Counted from the stretch's first letter, positions 36,345 to 45,168 are shown. The stretch: DNA of 64,000 nucleotides from Burkholderia sp. WSM2230 (GCF_000472445.1 NZ_AXAJ01000009.1:124291-188290); one strand, 5' to 3'. Numbers and translations: made by a program. Notes: generated by a model from the letters alone, not told the origin.

Positions 36345-37835
36345 TTACGAATTGGCCGGCTTCGGCAGGTCGGCGACGAGCCGCAAGGAAATGGACAGTT
36401 CATCCAGCTGGAAATGGGGGCGCAGGAACGCAACGGAGCGATAAGCGCCGGGCTTGCCCGGAATCTCCGAGACCTGAATGGACGCTTCGCGCAGCGGAAA
36501 TTGCGCTTTCTGTTCCTGCGTCGCGTTGTCGTCCAGCAGCACGTACTGGGAGATCCAGCGATTCAGGAAGACTTCGACGTTCTGCGCCGATGCAAAGCTG
36601 CCGATCTTGTCGCGCATCATCGCCTTCAGGTAGTGCGCGACGCGCGACACCGAGAAGATGTACTGCAACTGAGCGGACAGAACAGCGTTCGCATTCGCGC
36701 TGTCGGTGCTGTATTTCTTGGGTTTCTGTACCGATTGCGCGGCGAAGAACGCAGCGTAGTCGGAGTTCTTGCAATGCACGAGCGGAATGAAGCCGAGGTC
36801 GCTCAGTTCTTTCTCGCGGCGATCGGTAATGGCGATTTCAGTCGGGCATTTCAGCGCGATTTCGCCGTCGTCGGTCTTGAACGTGTGCGTGGGCAGATCT
36901 TCAACCAGGCCGCCGCCTTCCACGCCGCGAATCGCAGCGCACCAGCCGAAGTCGTCGAATGCGGCGGTGAGACGCGCGGCGAACGCCCATGCCGCGTTAC
37001 ACCAGAGGTATTTGCTGTGATCGGTGCCGTCCACGTCTTCGACGAAATTAAAGCCCTCTGCCGTGGCGCCGTCTTTCGGATTGAATGGCAAGCGGCCGAG
37101 AAAACGCGGCAGCGTGAGGCCGACATAGCGCGAATCTTCCGAGTCGCGGAACGACTTCCACTTTGCGTATTCAACGGTATCGAACACCTTGCCGAGATCG
37201 CGCGGCTTGCCGAGATCGGCAAAGGTTTCGAGGCCCAGCAATTCAGGCGACGCCGACGCGATAAACGGTGCATGCGCGGCCGCCGCGACGTGCGACATCT
37301 GCTCGATGAAGTAGACGTCTTCCGGCTGGCGCGTGACTTCGAAGTCGCCGATGATGGCCCCGAACGGCGAGCCGCCGAACGTGCCGAACTCTTCTTCATA
37401 GATCTTCTTGAAGAGAGCGCTCTGATCGAATTCGATCGCGGTCTTGAAGTCGCGCACGAGATCGCGCTTGGGCGCATGCAGCGCCTTGATCTTGACCGTC
37501 GCGCCGGTATTGCTTTCCTTGCACAGATAGTCGAGACCGCGCCATGTGCTTTCCATGCGCTGGAATTCCGGCGCGTGCATCACCGCGCTCAACTGCGAGG
37601 AAATGAGCCGGTCGAGTTCTGCTACGCGCGCGTCAATAGTGGCCGAGAGGTTGTCGGAGACCACGACCGTGCCGTCGAGCACCTCGCGCACGAGTTCGCC
37701 TATCAGGTCTTTCGCGCGCGCATGTTCGGAATCGGACTTCGCGACGCGGCTCTTTTCGACGATCTCGTCGAGCAACGTGGATTCCGTGCCGCTTTGCGCG
37801 GTGGCGAGTTGGGCTGCTGCCGTTTGCTGATTCAT
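36345..37835 (-). CDS. tssC: T6SS sheath large subunit TssC
   Basis: The 496-residue protein has the EvpB/VC_A0108 family pattern: LDRLISSQLSAVMHAPEFQRMESTWRGL (only in part listed here), GEFGTFGGSPFGAIIGDFEV, FIASASPELLGLETF, EDSRYVGLTLPRFLGRLPF and a long C-terminal domain with FLNRWISQYV. With TssB it forms the contractile sheath, and its C-terminal part binds the baseplate. The length is as expected. It starts 14 bases after tssB; GGGGTG before the ATG serves as ribosome site. Confidence 0.97.
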   Translation of the reverse strand: MNQQTAAAQLATAQSGTESTLLDEIVEKSRVAKSDSEHARAKDLIGELVREVLDGTVVVSDNLSATIDARVAELDRLISSQLSAVMHAPEFQRMESTWRGLDYLCKESNTGATVKIKALHAPKRDLVRDFKTAIEFDQSALFKKIYEEEFGTFGGSPFGAIIGDFEVTRQPEDVYFIEQMSHVAAAAHAPFIASASPELLGLETFADLGKPRDLGKVFDTVEYAKWKSFRDSEDSRYVGLTLPRFLGRLPFNPKDGATAEGFNFVEDVDGTDHSKYLWCNAAWAFAARLTAAFDDFGWCAAIRGVEGGGLVEDLPTHTFKTDDGEIALKCPTEIAITDRREKELSDLGFIPLVHCKNSDYAAFFAAQSVQKPKKYSTDSANANAVLSAQLQYIFSVSRVAHYLKAMMRDKIGSFASAQNVEVFLNRWISQYVLLDDNATQEQKAQFPLREASIQVSEIPGKPGAYRSVAFLRPHFQLDELSISLRLVADLPKPANS

Positions 37836-37849
37836 CTCACACCCCGTGC

Positions 37850-38398
37850 TTATTCGCCTTGCCTGTCGTGATCCGGCGCGCTGCCGTCCCGGTCCGCCGC
37901 GTTGCGCTGGTCTTGTGCCAATGCCTGCAACTGCTGCGTGTTGTTCAGCACTTCGGAGAGCAGGTCTTCGAGCTTGTCATTGCCGGCAAGCTTGTTGCGC
38001 AGATCGGCAAGCTTCGAGCGCGCTTCCAGCAGACGCCGCAGCGGGTCGATTTGCGCGACCACCTCGTCCGGATTGAAGTCGGCCATCGACCTGAAACGCA
38101 GATCGACCGCAAATTTGCCGCCGGCTTCGCTCAGACGGTTTTCCACCTGAAACGCCGCGCGCGGCTCGATGGCCTTCATCACGTCGTCGAAATTGTCGCG
38201 GTCGATGTTGACGAACTTGCGATCGCGCAGCTTGGGCTGCTCGACTTCGGACTGCCCCGCCAGATCGGCCACCACGCCGACGACGAACGGCAGCTCCTTA
38301 ACTTCGATCGCATCGCCGCGCTCGACCTCATAGGTGAGCTGCACGCGGGGCGGCCGCACTTTCTGCAAGCGTTTTTGTATGCTTTCTTTCTTCGCCAT
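37850..38398 (-). CDS. tssB: T6SS sheath small subunit TssB
   Basis: The 182-residue protein matches VipA/TssB (PF05591): SIQKRLQKVRPPRVQLTYEV near the start, ELPFVVGVVADLAGQ, LRDRKFVNIDRDNFDDVM and FRSMADFNPDEVVAQI. It pairs with TssC, its last helix inserting in the TssC fold; the helix ALAQDQRNAADRD near the C terminus is followed by a short acidic tail. It follows the TPR lipoprotein gene by 36 bases and precedes tssC by 14. Confidence 0.96.
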   Translation of the reverse strand: MAKKESIQKRLQKVRPPRVQLTYEVERGDAIEVKELPFVVGVVADLAGQSEVEQPKLRDRKFVNIDRDNFDDVMKAIEPRAAFQVENRLSEAGGKFAVDLRFRSMADFNPDEVVAQIDPLRRLLEARSKLADLRNKLAGNDKLEDLLSEVLNNTQQLQALAQDQRNAADRDGSAPDHDRQGE

Positions 38399-38434
38399 CG
38401 TCGGCTCCCGAATGCTGATGGTGTGGCGTGAGGA

Positions 38435-39121
38435 TCAGCGCAGCGCGCTGAACGGATCTGACGCGCCGCCGCTTTGCGCGGCTTTGGCAGGTGCTGCCGG
38501 CGCGGCGGGTGCGGGAGCCGCCGGAGCAGCCGGCGTGGCGGCTGCGGCCGCGACGCCGGTGCTCGCCTCCGGCGTTTCCACTGCCTTGCTCTTCGTGACG
38601 CGACGAATCACGCGCTTTTTCTTCGGAGCCGGCTTGTCGTTCGGATCGGGCGGGAACAGCGTGGCCTCGCCGAGCGTGTCGCGCAACTGCCTGGCAAGCG
38701 CCTGCGCGTCCGACCTGGCGTCGCCCGCGAGCGACGCGTCCTGACGCAACTCGCCGAGCGACTGAGTGGCAACGCGCAGGCCTGCGACGGCGAGCACGCT
38801 CTTTGCCTGACGATCGGACTGATCGCGTTGCAGCGCTTCTTGCGCGGCGACGATAGCCTGACCGTAATGACCCTGCGCGAACTGGATCTGCGCGATGCGC
38901 GACCATGGTTCCTCGCGCGTCGGATCGGATTTTGAAAGCTGCTGATAAAGCGCGATAGCGCGGTCCTGATCGCCGCCTTTCGCGACAGTATCGGCATCCG
39001 CGAGTTGCTTATTAAAAGCCTCCGGTGTGGTTGCCGCGTTGTTGCCCTGTGTCGCGCAACCGGCCATCACGCCGCAAGCCAACACTACCCCAGATAGTTT
39101 TACTAACAGACGGTCATTCAT
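38435..39121 (-). CDS. TPR-repeat lipoprotein, first gene of the T6SS minus-strand operon
   Basis: The 228-residue protein has a lipoprotein signal with C22 (VMAGC). A helical repeat region (about 40-115) with RAIALYQQLSKSDPTREEPW and YGQAIVAAQEALQRDQSDR has two tetratricopeptide motifs. The last 70 residues are Lys-rich then a run of Ala/Pro, flexible, ending SGGASDPFSALR. It should be anchored in the outer or inner membrane, in the periplasm. As first gene before tssB it is most likely a T6SS accessory or assembly factor, perhaps placing the TssJ complex. I do not assign a name; known T6SS proteins with TPRs such as TagJ are cytoplasmic and differ. Confidence 0.82.
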   Translation of the reverse strand: MNDRLLVKLSGVVLACGVMAGCATQGNNAATTPEAFNKQLADADTVAKGGDQDRAIALYQQLSKSDPTREEPWSRIAQIQFAQGHYGQAIVAAQEALQRDQSDRQAKSVLAVAGLRVATQSLGELRQDASLAGDARSDAQALARQLRDTLGEATLFPPDPNDKPAPKKKRVIRRVTKSKAVETPEASTGVAAAAATPAAPAAPAPAAPAAPAKAAQSGGASDPFSALR

Positions 39122-39194
39122 CGTTTTTCACCGACATGCGATTTTTTAATTCGAGGGAGAAACCGGAGTTTTGCTTTGCTTCAAGTGCGCGGGT

Positions 39195-39223
39195 ATAGTA
39201 CAGGCCAAATTTCGATAATTCAA
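39195..39223 (-). promoter_or_regulatory. candidate sigma70 promoter of the T6SS minus-strand operon
   Basis: On the minus strand TTGAAT (39218-39223) and TACTAT (39195-39200) are 17 bases apart, each with four of six matches. The start site would be about 65-70 bases before the TPR lipoprotein ATG. The 365-base divergent spacer 39122-39486 is the most AT-rich part of the locus. I searched it for a sigma54 GG-N10-GC element and found none. Confidence 0.4.
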
Positions 39224-39390
39224 CTTTCATGTGAAGAAGCATTGCACGAAAAAATCCGCATGGATCTTTAAAACCGCGCATGCAGAAATTGTTTCCTGGC
39301 GCAATAGCCGCAGTCCATGCAACGGAAAAATTTTCCACTCGCGGGTTGCAACGCCTCGCCTGCGCCGGTTTTACATGCGCCTCGCATAAA

Positions 39391-39420
39391 GCGGCAGTAA
39401 ACGGCAGAAAGCGGCATGAG
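39391..39420 (+). repeat. three 10-base tandem repeats in the divergent T6SS regulatory region
   Basis: The units are GCGGCAGTAA, ACGGCAGAAA and GCGGCATGAG in a row. A 10-base period puts each CGGCA on the same face of the DNA helix, as cooperative regulator sites do. It is 67 bases before the tssJ start and about 170 bases upstream of the candidate promoter for the opposite operon, so it could serve either. Confidence 0.5.
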
Positions 39421-39486
39421 TTGCTGAAACTTTGCCGAAATCATTTTGTTATGAATGTTTAGACGGGGACGGCGGCCAGCCGGTCG

Positions 39487-40119
39487 ATGTATATGAATTC
39501 GCGCCTTGTTCGCCATGCATCGCTATTGTTTACCCAGGCTGCCGCGTGCGCTCTTCTGGGCGGTTGCGCTGCCGGCGTCACCGTGCTGGGAGCCGCCGCC
39601 AACGCGGCTTTGGAGGCAAGCGGCCTCGGCAAGCCTGAGTTACCGGACGCCCAGAAACCACCGCGCAATGTGCCCGTCACTTTATACGCGGCGCCCAATC
39701 TGAATGCCGCGAATGACAAACGGCCATTGGCGCTGGTAGTGCGGCTTTACATATTGAAAGACCCTACTTCATTCCAGCAGGCGCCATTCGACGCATTTAC
39801 CGACGCCGCCAAGGAAAAAACGATACTCGGCGGCGATCTGCTTGGCGTGCGTGAAGTGACGCTAATCCCGGGCCAGCGTTACGTTGTTACCGAAAAGGTG
39901 TCGCGTGAAGCGCAGGCATTCGGTATCGTCGCTCTATTCCGCGATCCTGCCATGCAGCGTTGGAAATTCGCCTTCGACCCGGCAAAATCGGAGAAATCCG
40001 GCATAATGGTCGGCCTGCATAACTGTGCAATGACAGTCACCAACGGAACGGTGATCCCGCCGGAACAGGGATTGCCCGCCCAGCCGCTCAATATGCTTTC
40101 TTCGGTTAGCTGCGGTTAA
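39487..40119 (+). CDS. tssJ: T6SS outer-membrane lipoprotein TssJ
   Basis: The 210-residue protein has a lipobox LLGGC (C27) and a TssJ-type domain (about 60-200): NVPVTLYAAPNLNAAND, LALVVRLYILKDPTSFQQAPFD, DLLGVREVTLIPGQ, and FGIVALFRDPAMQRWKF. The loop between the first two strands contacts TssM. The C-terminal SSVSCG is an unusual free Cys. It opens the plus-strand tssJKL group; the ATG at 39487 is followed two codons later by another, and neither has a clear ribosome site. Confidence 0.93.
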   Translation: MYMNSRLVRHASLLFTQAAACALLGGCAAGVTVLGAAANAALEASGLGKPELPDAQKPPRNVPVTLYAAPNLNAANDKRPLALVVRLYILKDPTSFQQAPFDAFTDAAKEKTILGGDLLGVREVTLIPGQRYVVTEKVSREAQAFGIVALFRDPAMQRWKFAFDPAKSEKSGIMVGLHNCAMTVTNGTVIPPEQGLPAQPLNMLSSVSCG

Positions 40120-40228
40120 ATGATGCCGTCACAGTGCGATTTAACATTTTCTAGAGAATTAACAATGCGGCGTCCGAATGCGGTTATTGCGGGCGCGCTG
40201 CACGCTGAACCCATATAACAGGTTTGAG

Positions 40229-41575
40229 ATGAGTTATTCCGCAAAAGTGCTCTGGGGGGAAGGCCTGTTTCTGAGGCCGCAGCATTTTCAGCGTCAGGAC
40301 GCCTATCACGAGGCGCGCCTCTTCGAGTCGATCCAGGCCATCCAGCCGTACAACTGGGGCGTGCGTTCCGCGCGCTTCGACCGCGACGCGCTCGGCAGCA
40401 ATGTACTGCGCGTAAGCGAACTGTCGCTCGTGTTTCCCGACGGCGCGCTCTACTCCGCGCCGCAAGCGGACGAGCTGCCGCCGCCCATCGCACTTGATAC
40501 CTTGCCGGACGGCATCAACGAATTCACCTTCTATCTCGCGCTGCATCCGCTGCGGGAGACAGGCGCCAACTATTCGCAGGACAGCAACGCGGGCTTTGTC
40601 GCGCGTTACGTGAGCGAGCAGGCGCCGGTTGCCGATCATTTCACCGACGCAGCCGAAGCCGACATCACCTTTCTCAAGACGAGCGTCAAGCTGATCGCGC
40701 ATAGCGAGCCGCGCGACCAGTTGCTTTCGGTGCCGCTCGTGCGCGTGCGGCGCACGGCGACCTCGGGCTTCGAGATCGACGACAGTTTCGTGCCGCCCTG
40801 CCTCGCCATCGCGGCCTCGCCGGTTCTGCATCAGCGGCTGCGACAGCTGATCGACGCGTTGCAGGCGAAGGTCAACGCGCTGTACGGCTTTCACCGCGAG
40901 CCGACCAAGAACATCATCGAGTTCCGTTCGGGCGACATTGCGTCGTTCTGGCTGCTGCACACGGCGAGCGCGGCTTTCGCCTCGCTTGCGCATCTATATC
41001 AGCATTCGGCGCTGCACCCGGAGCGGCTCTTTCAGGAACTGCTGCGCCTCGCCGGCCAGTTGATGACGTTCTCCAAGGGCTATGCGCTATCCGATCTGCC
41101 GGCTTACCGGCACGACGATCCGGGGCCCGGCTTCGCGCGGCTAGACACGATCCTGCGCGATCTGCTCGAAACGGTCATCTCCACGCGCTACTTTGCGATC
41201 GCGCTGGAAGAAGTGCGTCCGTCGTTTCATGCGGGGCGGCTCGATTCCGGCAAGATCGACGACAAGACAATGTTCTACATTGCCGTGTCCGCCGACATGC
41301 CCACCGCCGAACTAGTTGAAGCCGTACCGGCCCGCTTCAAGGTCGGCGCACCGGACGACGTCGACAAGCTCGTGCTCTCGGCCATGCCCGGCGTGCGGCT
41401 CGTGTACACGCCGCAAGTGCCGCCCGCGATTCCAGTGAGGCCGGGCGCCTGCTATTTCTCGTTCGAGCCGCGCGGCGGGCTGTACGAGCGCATGCTGCAA
41501 GCGCACTCGGCCATGATCTATGCGCCCTCGGGCATCAACGATCTTCAACTTGAACTGATCGCGGTCACCTCATGA
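40229..41575 (+). CDS. tssK: T6SS baseplate-membrane adaptor TssK
   Basis: The 448-residue protein opens KVLWGEGLFLRPQHFQRQD, the invariant TssK (PF05936) start, and continues FEIDDSFVPPCLAIAASP, NALYGFHREP and FARLDTILRDLLETV. TssK trimers connect the baseplate wedges to the TssLM membrane complex. ATG 40229 starts the conserved motif; the longer frame upstream adds a non-conserved tail. It stands 109 bases after tssJ and overlaps tssL by four bases. Confidence 0.96.
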   Translation: MSYSAKVLWGEGLFLRPQHFQRQDAYHEARLFESIQAIQPYNWGVRSARFDRDALGSNVLRVSELSLVFPDGALYSAPQADELPPPIALDTLPDGINEFTFYLALHPLRETGANYSQDSNAGFVARYVSEQAPVADHFTDAAEADITFLKTSVKLIAHSEPRDQLLSVPLVRVRRTATSGFEIDDSFVPPCLAIAASPVLHQRLRQLIDALQAKVNALYGFHREPTKNIIEFRSGDIASFWLLHTASAAFASLAHLYQHSALHPERLFQELLRLAGQLMTFSKGYALSDLPAYRHDDPGPGFARLDTILRDLLETVISTRYFAIALEEVRPSFHAGRLDSGKIDDKTMFYIAVSADMPTAELVEAVPARFKVGAPDDVDKLVLSAMPGVRLVYTPQVPPAIPVRPGACYFSFEPRGGLYERMLQAHSAMIYAPSGINDLQLELIAVTS

Positions 41576-42351
41576 GCTACGCGCCATCATTATTCGGCGG
41601 CAGCACGCCTGCCGCGACACCCGCCCCGGCGAGCGAACCGAGCTATCAGGTTCGCTCGCTGCTCGACCTGCTGTACGACGGCTTCTTCATGCTGTTTCTG
41701 CTGAAGAACGGTCGCGAGCCTGGCGACGCGCACGAGTTCAGCCAGCGCATCCAGCAGTTTCTCGGCGACTTCGAGCGCGGCGCGAAGAAGCTGAATGCAT
41801 CCGCGGAAGACGTGTATGCGTCGAAGTTTGCGTTCTGCGCGGCGATAGATGAATCGGTGCTGTCGTCCACGTTCCGGATCCGCGCCGACTGGGAGCGGCG
41901 TCCACTGCAACTGGTGCTGTTCGGCGAGCAGCTCGCGGGGGAAAAGTTCTTCCACTATCTCGAGGAATGCCGCGCGCAAGGCGCGGCGCGTCTGCAGTCG
42001 CTCGAGGTGTTCCATATGTGCCTGCTGCTCGGCTTTCAGGGCAAGTATCTGCTGGAAGGACCGGAGAAGCTTGCGTATCTGACCGCGCGCATAGGCGATG
42101 AAATCGCACATCTGAAGGGCAGGCGGGCGCCGTTCGCGCCGCATTGGCCGCTGCCGGACCAGGTCGCGCACCGGTTGAAGCGTGAAGTGCCGTTGTGGTC
42201 GATCGGCGCGGTGTTCGCGCTGGTCGGGCTGCTCGCCTATCTCGGCCTGAACACCTATTTGCGCGATCAGACCTTGCGCACGTTGGCGCCATATTCGCAG
42301 GTGGTCAAGCTGGGGCCGCAGTCGGCGACGCTGACTATCTCGCTGCCGTAA
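41572..42351 (+). CDS. tssL: T6SS membrane protein TssL (DotU/IcmH)
   Basis: The 259-residue protein has a cytoplasmic DotU domain (about 25-180: SLLDLLYDGFFMLFLLKNGR; KFAFCAAIDESVLSSTF; LGFQGKYLLEGPEKL) and one C-terminal membrane helix near 206-226. It is the short TssL form, without an OmpA domain, so wall binding may be supplied by the TagN-like protein. It begins inside the tssK stop (ATGA) and ends immediately before an 18-base palindrome and a terminator. Confidence 0.95.
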   Translation: MSYAPSLFGGSTPAATPAPASEPSYQVRSLLDLLYDGFFMLFLLKNGREPGDAHEFSQRIQQFLGDFERGAKKLNASAEDVYASKFAFCAAIDESVLSSTFRIRADWERRPLQLVLFGEQLAGEKFFHYLEECRAQGAARLQSLEVFHMCLLLGFQGKYLLEGPEKLAYLTARIGDEIAHLKGRRAPFAPHWPLPDQVAHRLKREVPLWSIGAVFALVGLLAYLGLNTYLRDQTLRTLAPYSQVVKLGPQSATLTISLP

Positions 42352-42369
42352 CGCGTAACGCGTTACGCG
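42352..42369. repeat. 18-base perfect palindrome after tssL
   Basis: CGCGTAACGCGTTACGCG reads the same on both strands and begins at the base after the tssL stop. It could be a protein binding site or fold with the following hairpin. It is separate from the terminator 24 bases on. Confidence 0.6.
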
Positions 42370-42393
42370 AGGCATCACGCGATAACGAACAGA

Positions 42394-42416
42394 ACGGCCC
42401 GCTATAAGCGGGCCGT
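42394..42416. terminator. intrinsic terminator between tssL and zwf
   Basis: A perfect 9-base stem, ACGGCCCGC (42394-42402) and GCGGGCCGT (42408-42416), with loop TATAA, is followed by CGTCTTTAG on the plus strand. It lies between two convergent genes and should end the tssJKL transcript. Confidence 0.75.
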
Positions 42417-42456
42417 CGTCTTTAGTGGGGCAAAGAAGCTCGGGGCAAACAACCGC

Positions 42457-43938
42457 TTATTGCGACTCCTCCGCCCACACAGCATTTTCGCGCGCCATCA
42501 GCGCCGTCGACGCCGCCGGTCCAAAGGTGCCCGCCGTATAGTTGCGCGGCCGTTCGCCCGACTTCGCCCATCCTTCGAGAATCGGCTCGGCCCACGCCCA
42601 TGCGGCTTCCAGTTCGTCGCGGCGCATGAAGTGCGTGAGGCGTCCGCGAATCACGTCGATCAACAAACGCTCATAGGCTTCCGCTCGTCGCTCGGTGAAC
42701 GCCTGCTGCAAGTCCAGATTCAGATTCACCGGCAGCATATGCATGCCGCTGCCCGGTTCCTTCGCGAGCATCTGGAGCTGGATCGACTCTTCAGGCTGCA
42801 ACTGGATCACGAGACGGTTGCCGTAGTTGCGGCCGCCGCTCGGAATGATCGAGAAAGGCAGATCCGAGAATTCGATGACGATCTCCGACACCTTCTTCTG
42901 CATGCGCTTGCCCGTGCGCAGGAAAAACGGCACGTTGGCCCAGCGCCAGTTGTTGATATGCGCGCGCAACGCGACGAAGGTTTCCGCGCGGCTGCCGGCG
43001 GGCACGTTGTCTTCCTCGAGATAGCCCTTCACTGCCTCGCCGTTCACCGCGCCGGCCGTGTACTGGCCGCGCACCGTGTCGCGCGCGATGTCCTCCGGCG
43101 TCATGGGCCGCAACGAGCGCAGCACTTTCAGCTTCTCGTCGCGCACCGCGTCGGGATCGAGCGATACCGGCGGTTCCATCGCGACGATGCACAGCAGCTG
43201 CAGCAGGTGGTTCTGCACCATGTCGCGCAGCGCGCCGGTCTTGTCGTAAAAGCCTGCACGGCTACCTACGCCAACCGTTTCCGCGACCGTGATCTGCACG
43301 CGCTTGATATACGGCGCCTGCCACAGCGGTCCGAAAATCGGATTGCCGAAGCGCAGCACCATCAGGTTCTGCACCGTTTCCTTGCCGAGGTAATGGTCAA
43401 TACGGTAGATCTGCGCTTCGCTGAAATGCTTGCCGACCGCCGTGTTGATTTCCTGGGCGGACGCAAGATCGTGGCCGAGCGGCTTTTCGAGCACGACGCG
43501 CGACAGCTCGTCCACGAGCCCCGCCGCCGAGAGGTTCTCGCAGATGTTCATGAACAGATCCGGCGACGTCGCGAGATAGAACACGCGGCGCACGCCGTCG
43601 CGCGACGCTTCCTTCAGGCGCTGATAGTCGTCGGCGGAATCGACGTCCATGCGCACGTACTCGAACAGCGCGAGAAATTTATCCCACGCGGCGGCGTCGA
43701 ACGCCTTCTTTTCGATGAAGGGCTTGGCCTTCTGCTCCATGAACTCGGCGATGTATTCCTCGCGCGACCACGGCTTGCGCCCAATCGTGAGAATGCGTGT
43801 TTCGGGCGGCAAGTTGCAGTGTAGATGCGCCATGTAGAGCGCGGGCAGCAGCTTGCGAAACGACAGGTCGCCGGTGCCGCCGAAAATGATCATGTCGAGC
43901 GGAAGCTCGGGAGTCGCAGAAGCATGTTGAGTCGTCAT
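42457..43938 (-). CDS. zwf: glucose-6-phosphate 1-dehydrogenase
   Basis: The 493-residue enzyme oxidises glucose 6-phosphate to 6-phosphogluconolactone, the entry to the pentose phosphate and Entner-Doudoroff routes. The NADP-binding motif GGTGDLSFRK is at 20-29, and the active-site RIDHYLGKE at about 178-186 holds the substrate-binding His and Lys and the catalytic His nearby. EKPLGHDL near 150 is also conserved. Length is normal. The usual partners pgl, edd, eda or hexR are not adjacent. Convergent with tssL; on the other side a 297-base gap separates it from the next minus-strand gene. Confidence 0.97.
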   Translation of the reverse strand: MTTQHASATPELPLDMIIFGGTGDLSFRKLLPALYMAHLHCNLPPETRILTIGRKPWSREEYIAEFMEQKAKPFIEKKAFDAAAWDKFLALFEYVRMDVDSADDYQRLKEASRDGVRRVFYLATSPDLFMNICENLSAAGLVDELSRVVLEKPLGHDLASAQEINTAVGKHFSEAQIYRIDHYLGKETVQNLMVLRFGNPIFGPLWQAPYIKRVQITVAETVGVGSRAGFYDKTGALRDMVQNHLLQLLCIVAMEPPVSLDPDAVRDEKLKVLRSLRPMTPEDIARDTVRGQYTAGAVNGEAVKGYLEEDNVPAGSRAETFVALRAHINNWRWANVPFFLRTGKRMQKKVSEIVIEFSDLPFSIIPSGGRNYGNRLVIQLQPEESIQLQMLAKEPGSGMHMLPVNLNLDLQQAFTERRAEAYERLLIDVIRGRLTHFMRRDELEAAWAWAEPILEGWAKSGERPRNYTAGTFGPAASTALMARENAVWAEESQ

Positions 43939-44235
43939 AGCGCGGTCGCAGCGTCGTGAGAAGGAAGGTGTCGTCAGGCGCCAAAGGACCAGCGGCCACT
44001 ACTGGCCCTGGGGCATCGGCAGAAAAGCGCAGGCGCGGCCGGGACGGCGCGCATCGGCAGGTCTTTCTGGCAAACGCCTATGGTGCAACGTTTTGAGATT
44101 GTTTGCACGGCAACATGCGCCGCAGCTTGGCGCAATATGCCAAACAGTGCGGCAAGGCCCTGTTTTAAAGGGATTTTATTGTCATGTTGTGGAGGGTGGC
44201 GTTTAGCCGTGCGGGGCCGCCACTCTAACCGTCGC

Positions 44236-45168
44236 TCACCCGCCGGAAAGCACGTCGCGCGCAACGCGGCACGCCGCCAGATCCCATGCCGCGCACCCGA
44301 CGCTTTTGAAAACGACCGGCCGTTGCGGCGCCGGCGCAGCGTTCTCCAGCACCGACGCAATGCCATGCACGCCGGCCCAATCCACGCCTGCCTGAATGAA
44401 ATCGCCGGCTTCGTGTTTCGCGCCGGCCACGTCGTCGACGAAAAGCGCGCTGCCCGCAATGGTCCGCGCGCCGATTTCCACCATCTCGGGCGTGAATGCA
44501 CCGACGCCGATCACGAGGCGCCCGGCGCGCGCCGCTTCGTCATAAACGGCCTGGCGGCTGGTGGTCAGCGCAATCACCGTGTCGATCGAATTGGGCAGCG
44601 TTGCGTCCGGCTGCGCCAGCGGCCGCAGCTCGAACGCCTTGCCGCGGTGCGCCGCGCAAAAGGCCTCGGCGCGCGCCGGCGCACTGCCCTTCACCCAAAC
44701 GCGCGCCTGCGGATACAGTTCGCCGATCGCTTCCAGATGGTTGAGCGCCTGCGTGCCGGTGCCGATCAGCAGGAATTCGCGCGGCGCGGCGGCGGCAAAA
44801 GTGCGCACGCCAAGCATGGATATAGCCGCGGTACGGCGCCCGGTCACCGTCGGTCCGTCCAGAATGAAGAGCGTCTCGCCGGTGTCGGCGTCGAACGCCA
44901 TCACCTGGCCGTGGATCGTCGGCAAGCCGCGTGACCCGTTGCCTGGGCACACGTTGACGAGCTTATGGATCGCGATATCCGGCGCGCTCGCCGGCATCGA
45001 CAGCAGAATGCCGCCTGCGTTGAGCGGCACGCCGAGCCGCTCGGGACACGCGATGCGCCGCTGCGCATAGTCGATGCTCGTGCGCTTCAATGCGTCGACG
45101 AGCGCGGCGTAGGGTGTCAACCGCGCGGTCGCGGCAGCGTCGAAAATCTGCGTGATCGGACGGGTCAT
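44236..45168 (-). CDS. ornithine cyclodeaminase/mu-crystallin family protein, probably pyrroline-2-carboxylate reductase
   Basis: This 310-residue Rossmann enzyme has GTGTQALNHLEAI near residue 135 as nucleotide-binding loop and an N-terminal dimerisation part with HKLVNVCPGNGSRGLPTIHGQV. The family includes ornithine cyclodeaminase and ketimine reductases; the TGRRTAAISMLGV segment and overall length match the burkholderial and pseudomonad enzymes that reduce Delta1-pyrroline-2-carboxylate and Delta1-piperideine-2-carboxylate to proline and pipecolate in hydroxyproline or lysine catabolism (LhpI type). The FAD oxidase three genes upstream on the same strand could feed such an imino acid, but the two are not adjacent. 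Ornithine cyclodeaminase activity is the alternative. Confidence 0.8.
   Translation of the reverse strand: MTRPITQIFDAAATARLTPYAALVDALKRTSIDYAQRRIACPERLGVPLNAGGILLSMPASAPDIAIHKLVNVCPGNGSRGLPTIHGQVMAFDADTGETLFILDGPTVTGRRTAAISMLGVRTFAAAAPREFLLIGTGTQALNHLEAIGELYPQARVWVKGSAPARAEAFCAAHRGKAFELRPLAQPDATLPNSIDTVIALTTSRQAVYDEAARAGRLVIGVGAFTPEMVEIGARTIAGSALFVDDVAGAKHEAGDFIQAGVDWAGVHGIASVLENAAPAPQRPVVFKSVGCAAWDLAACRVARDVLSGG

Noticed and set aside
36261..37871. 536-codon plus-strand frame opposite tssC
   Set aside because: Antisense shadow of the sheath gene.
39122..39486. sigma54 promoter in the divergent T6SS region
   Set aside because: GGCATGAGTTGC at 39413 has GG and GC only eight bases apart, not ten.
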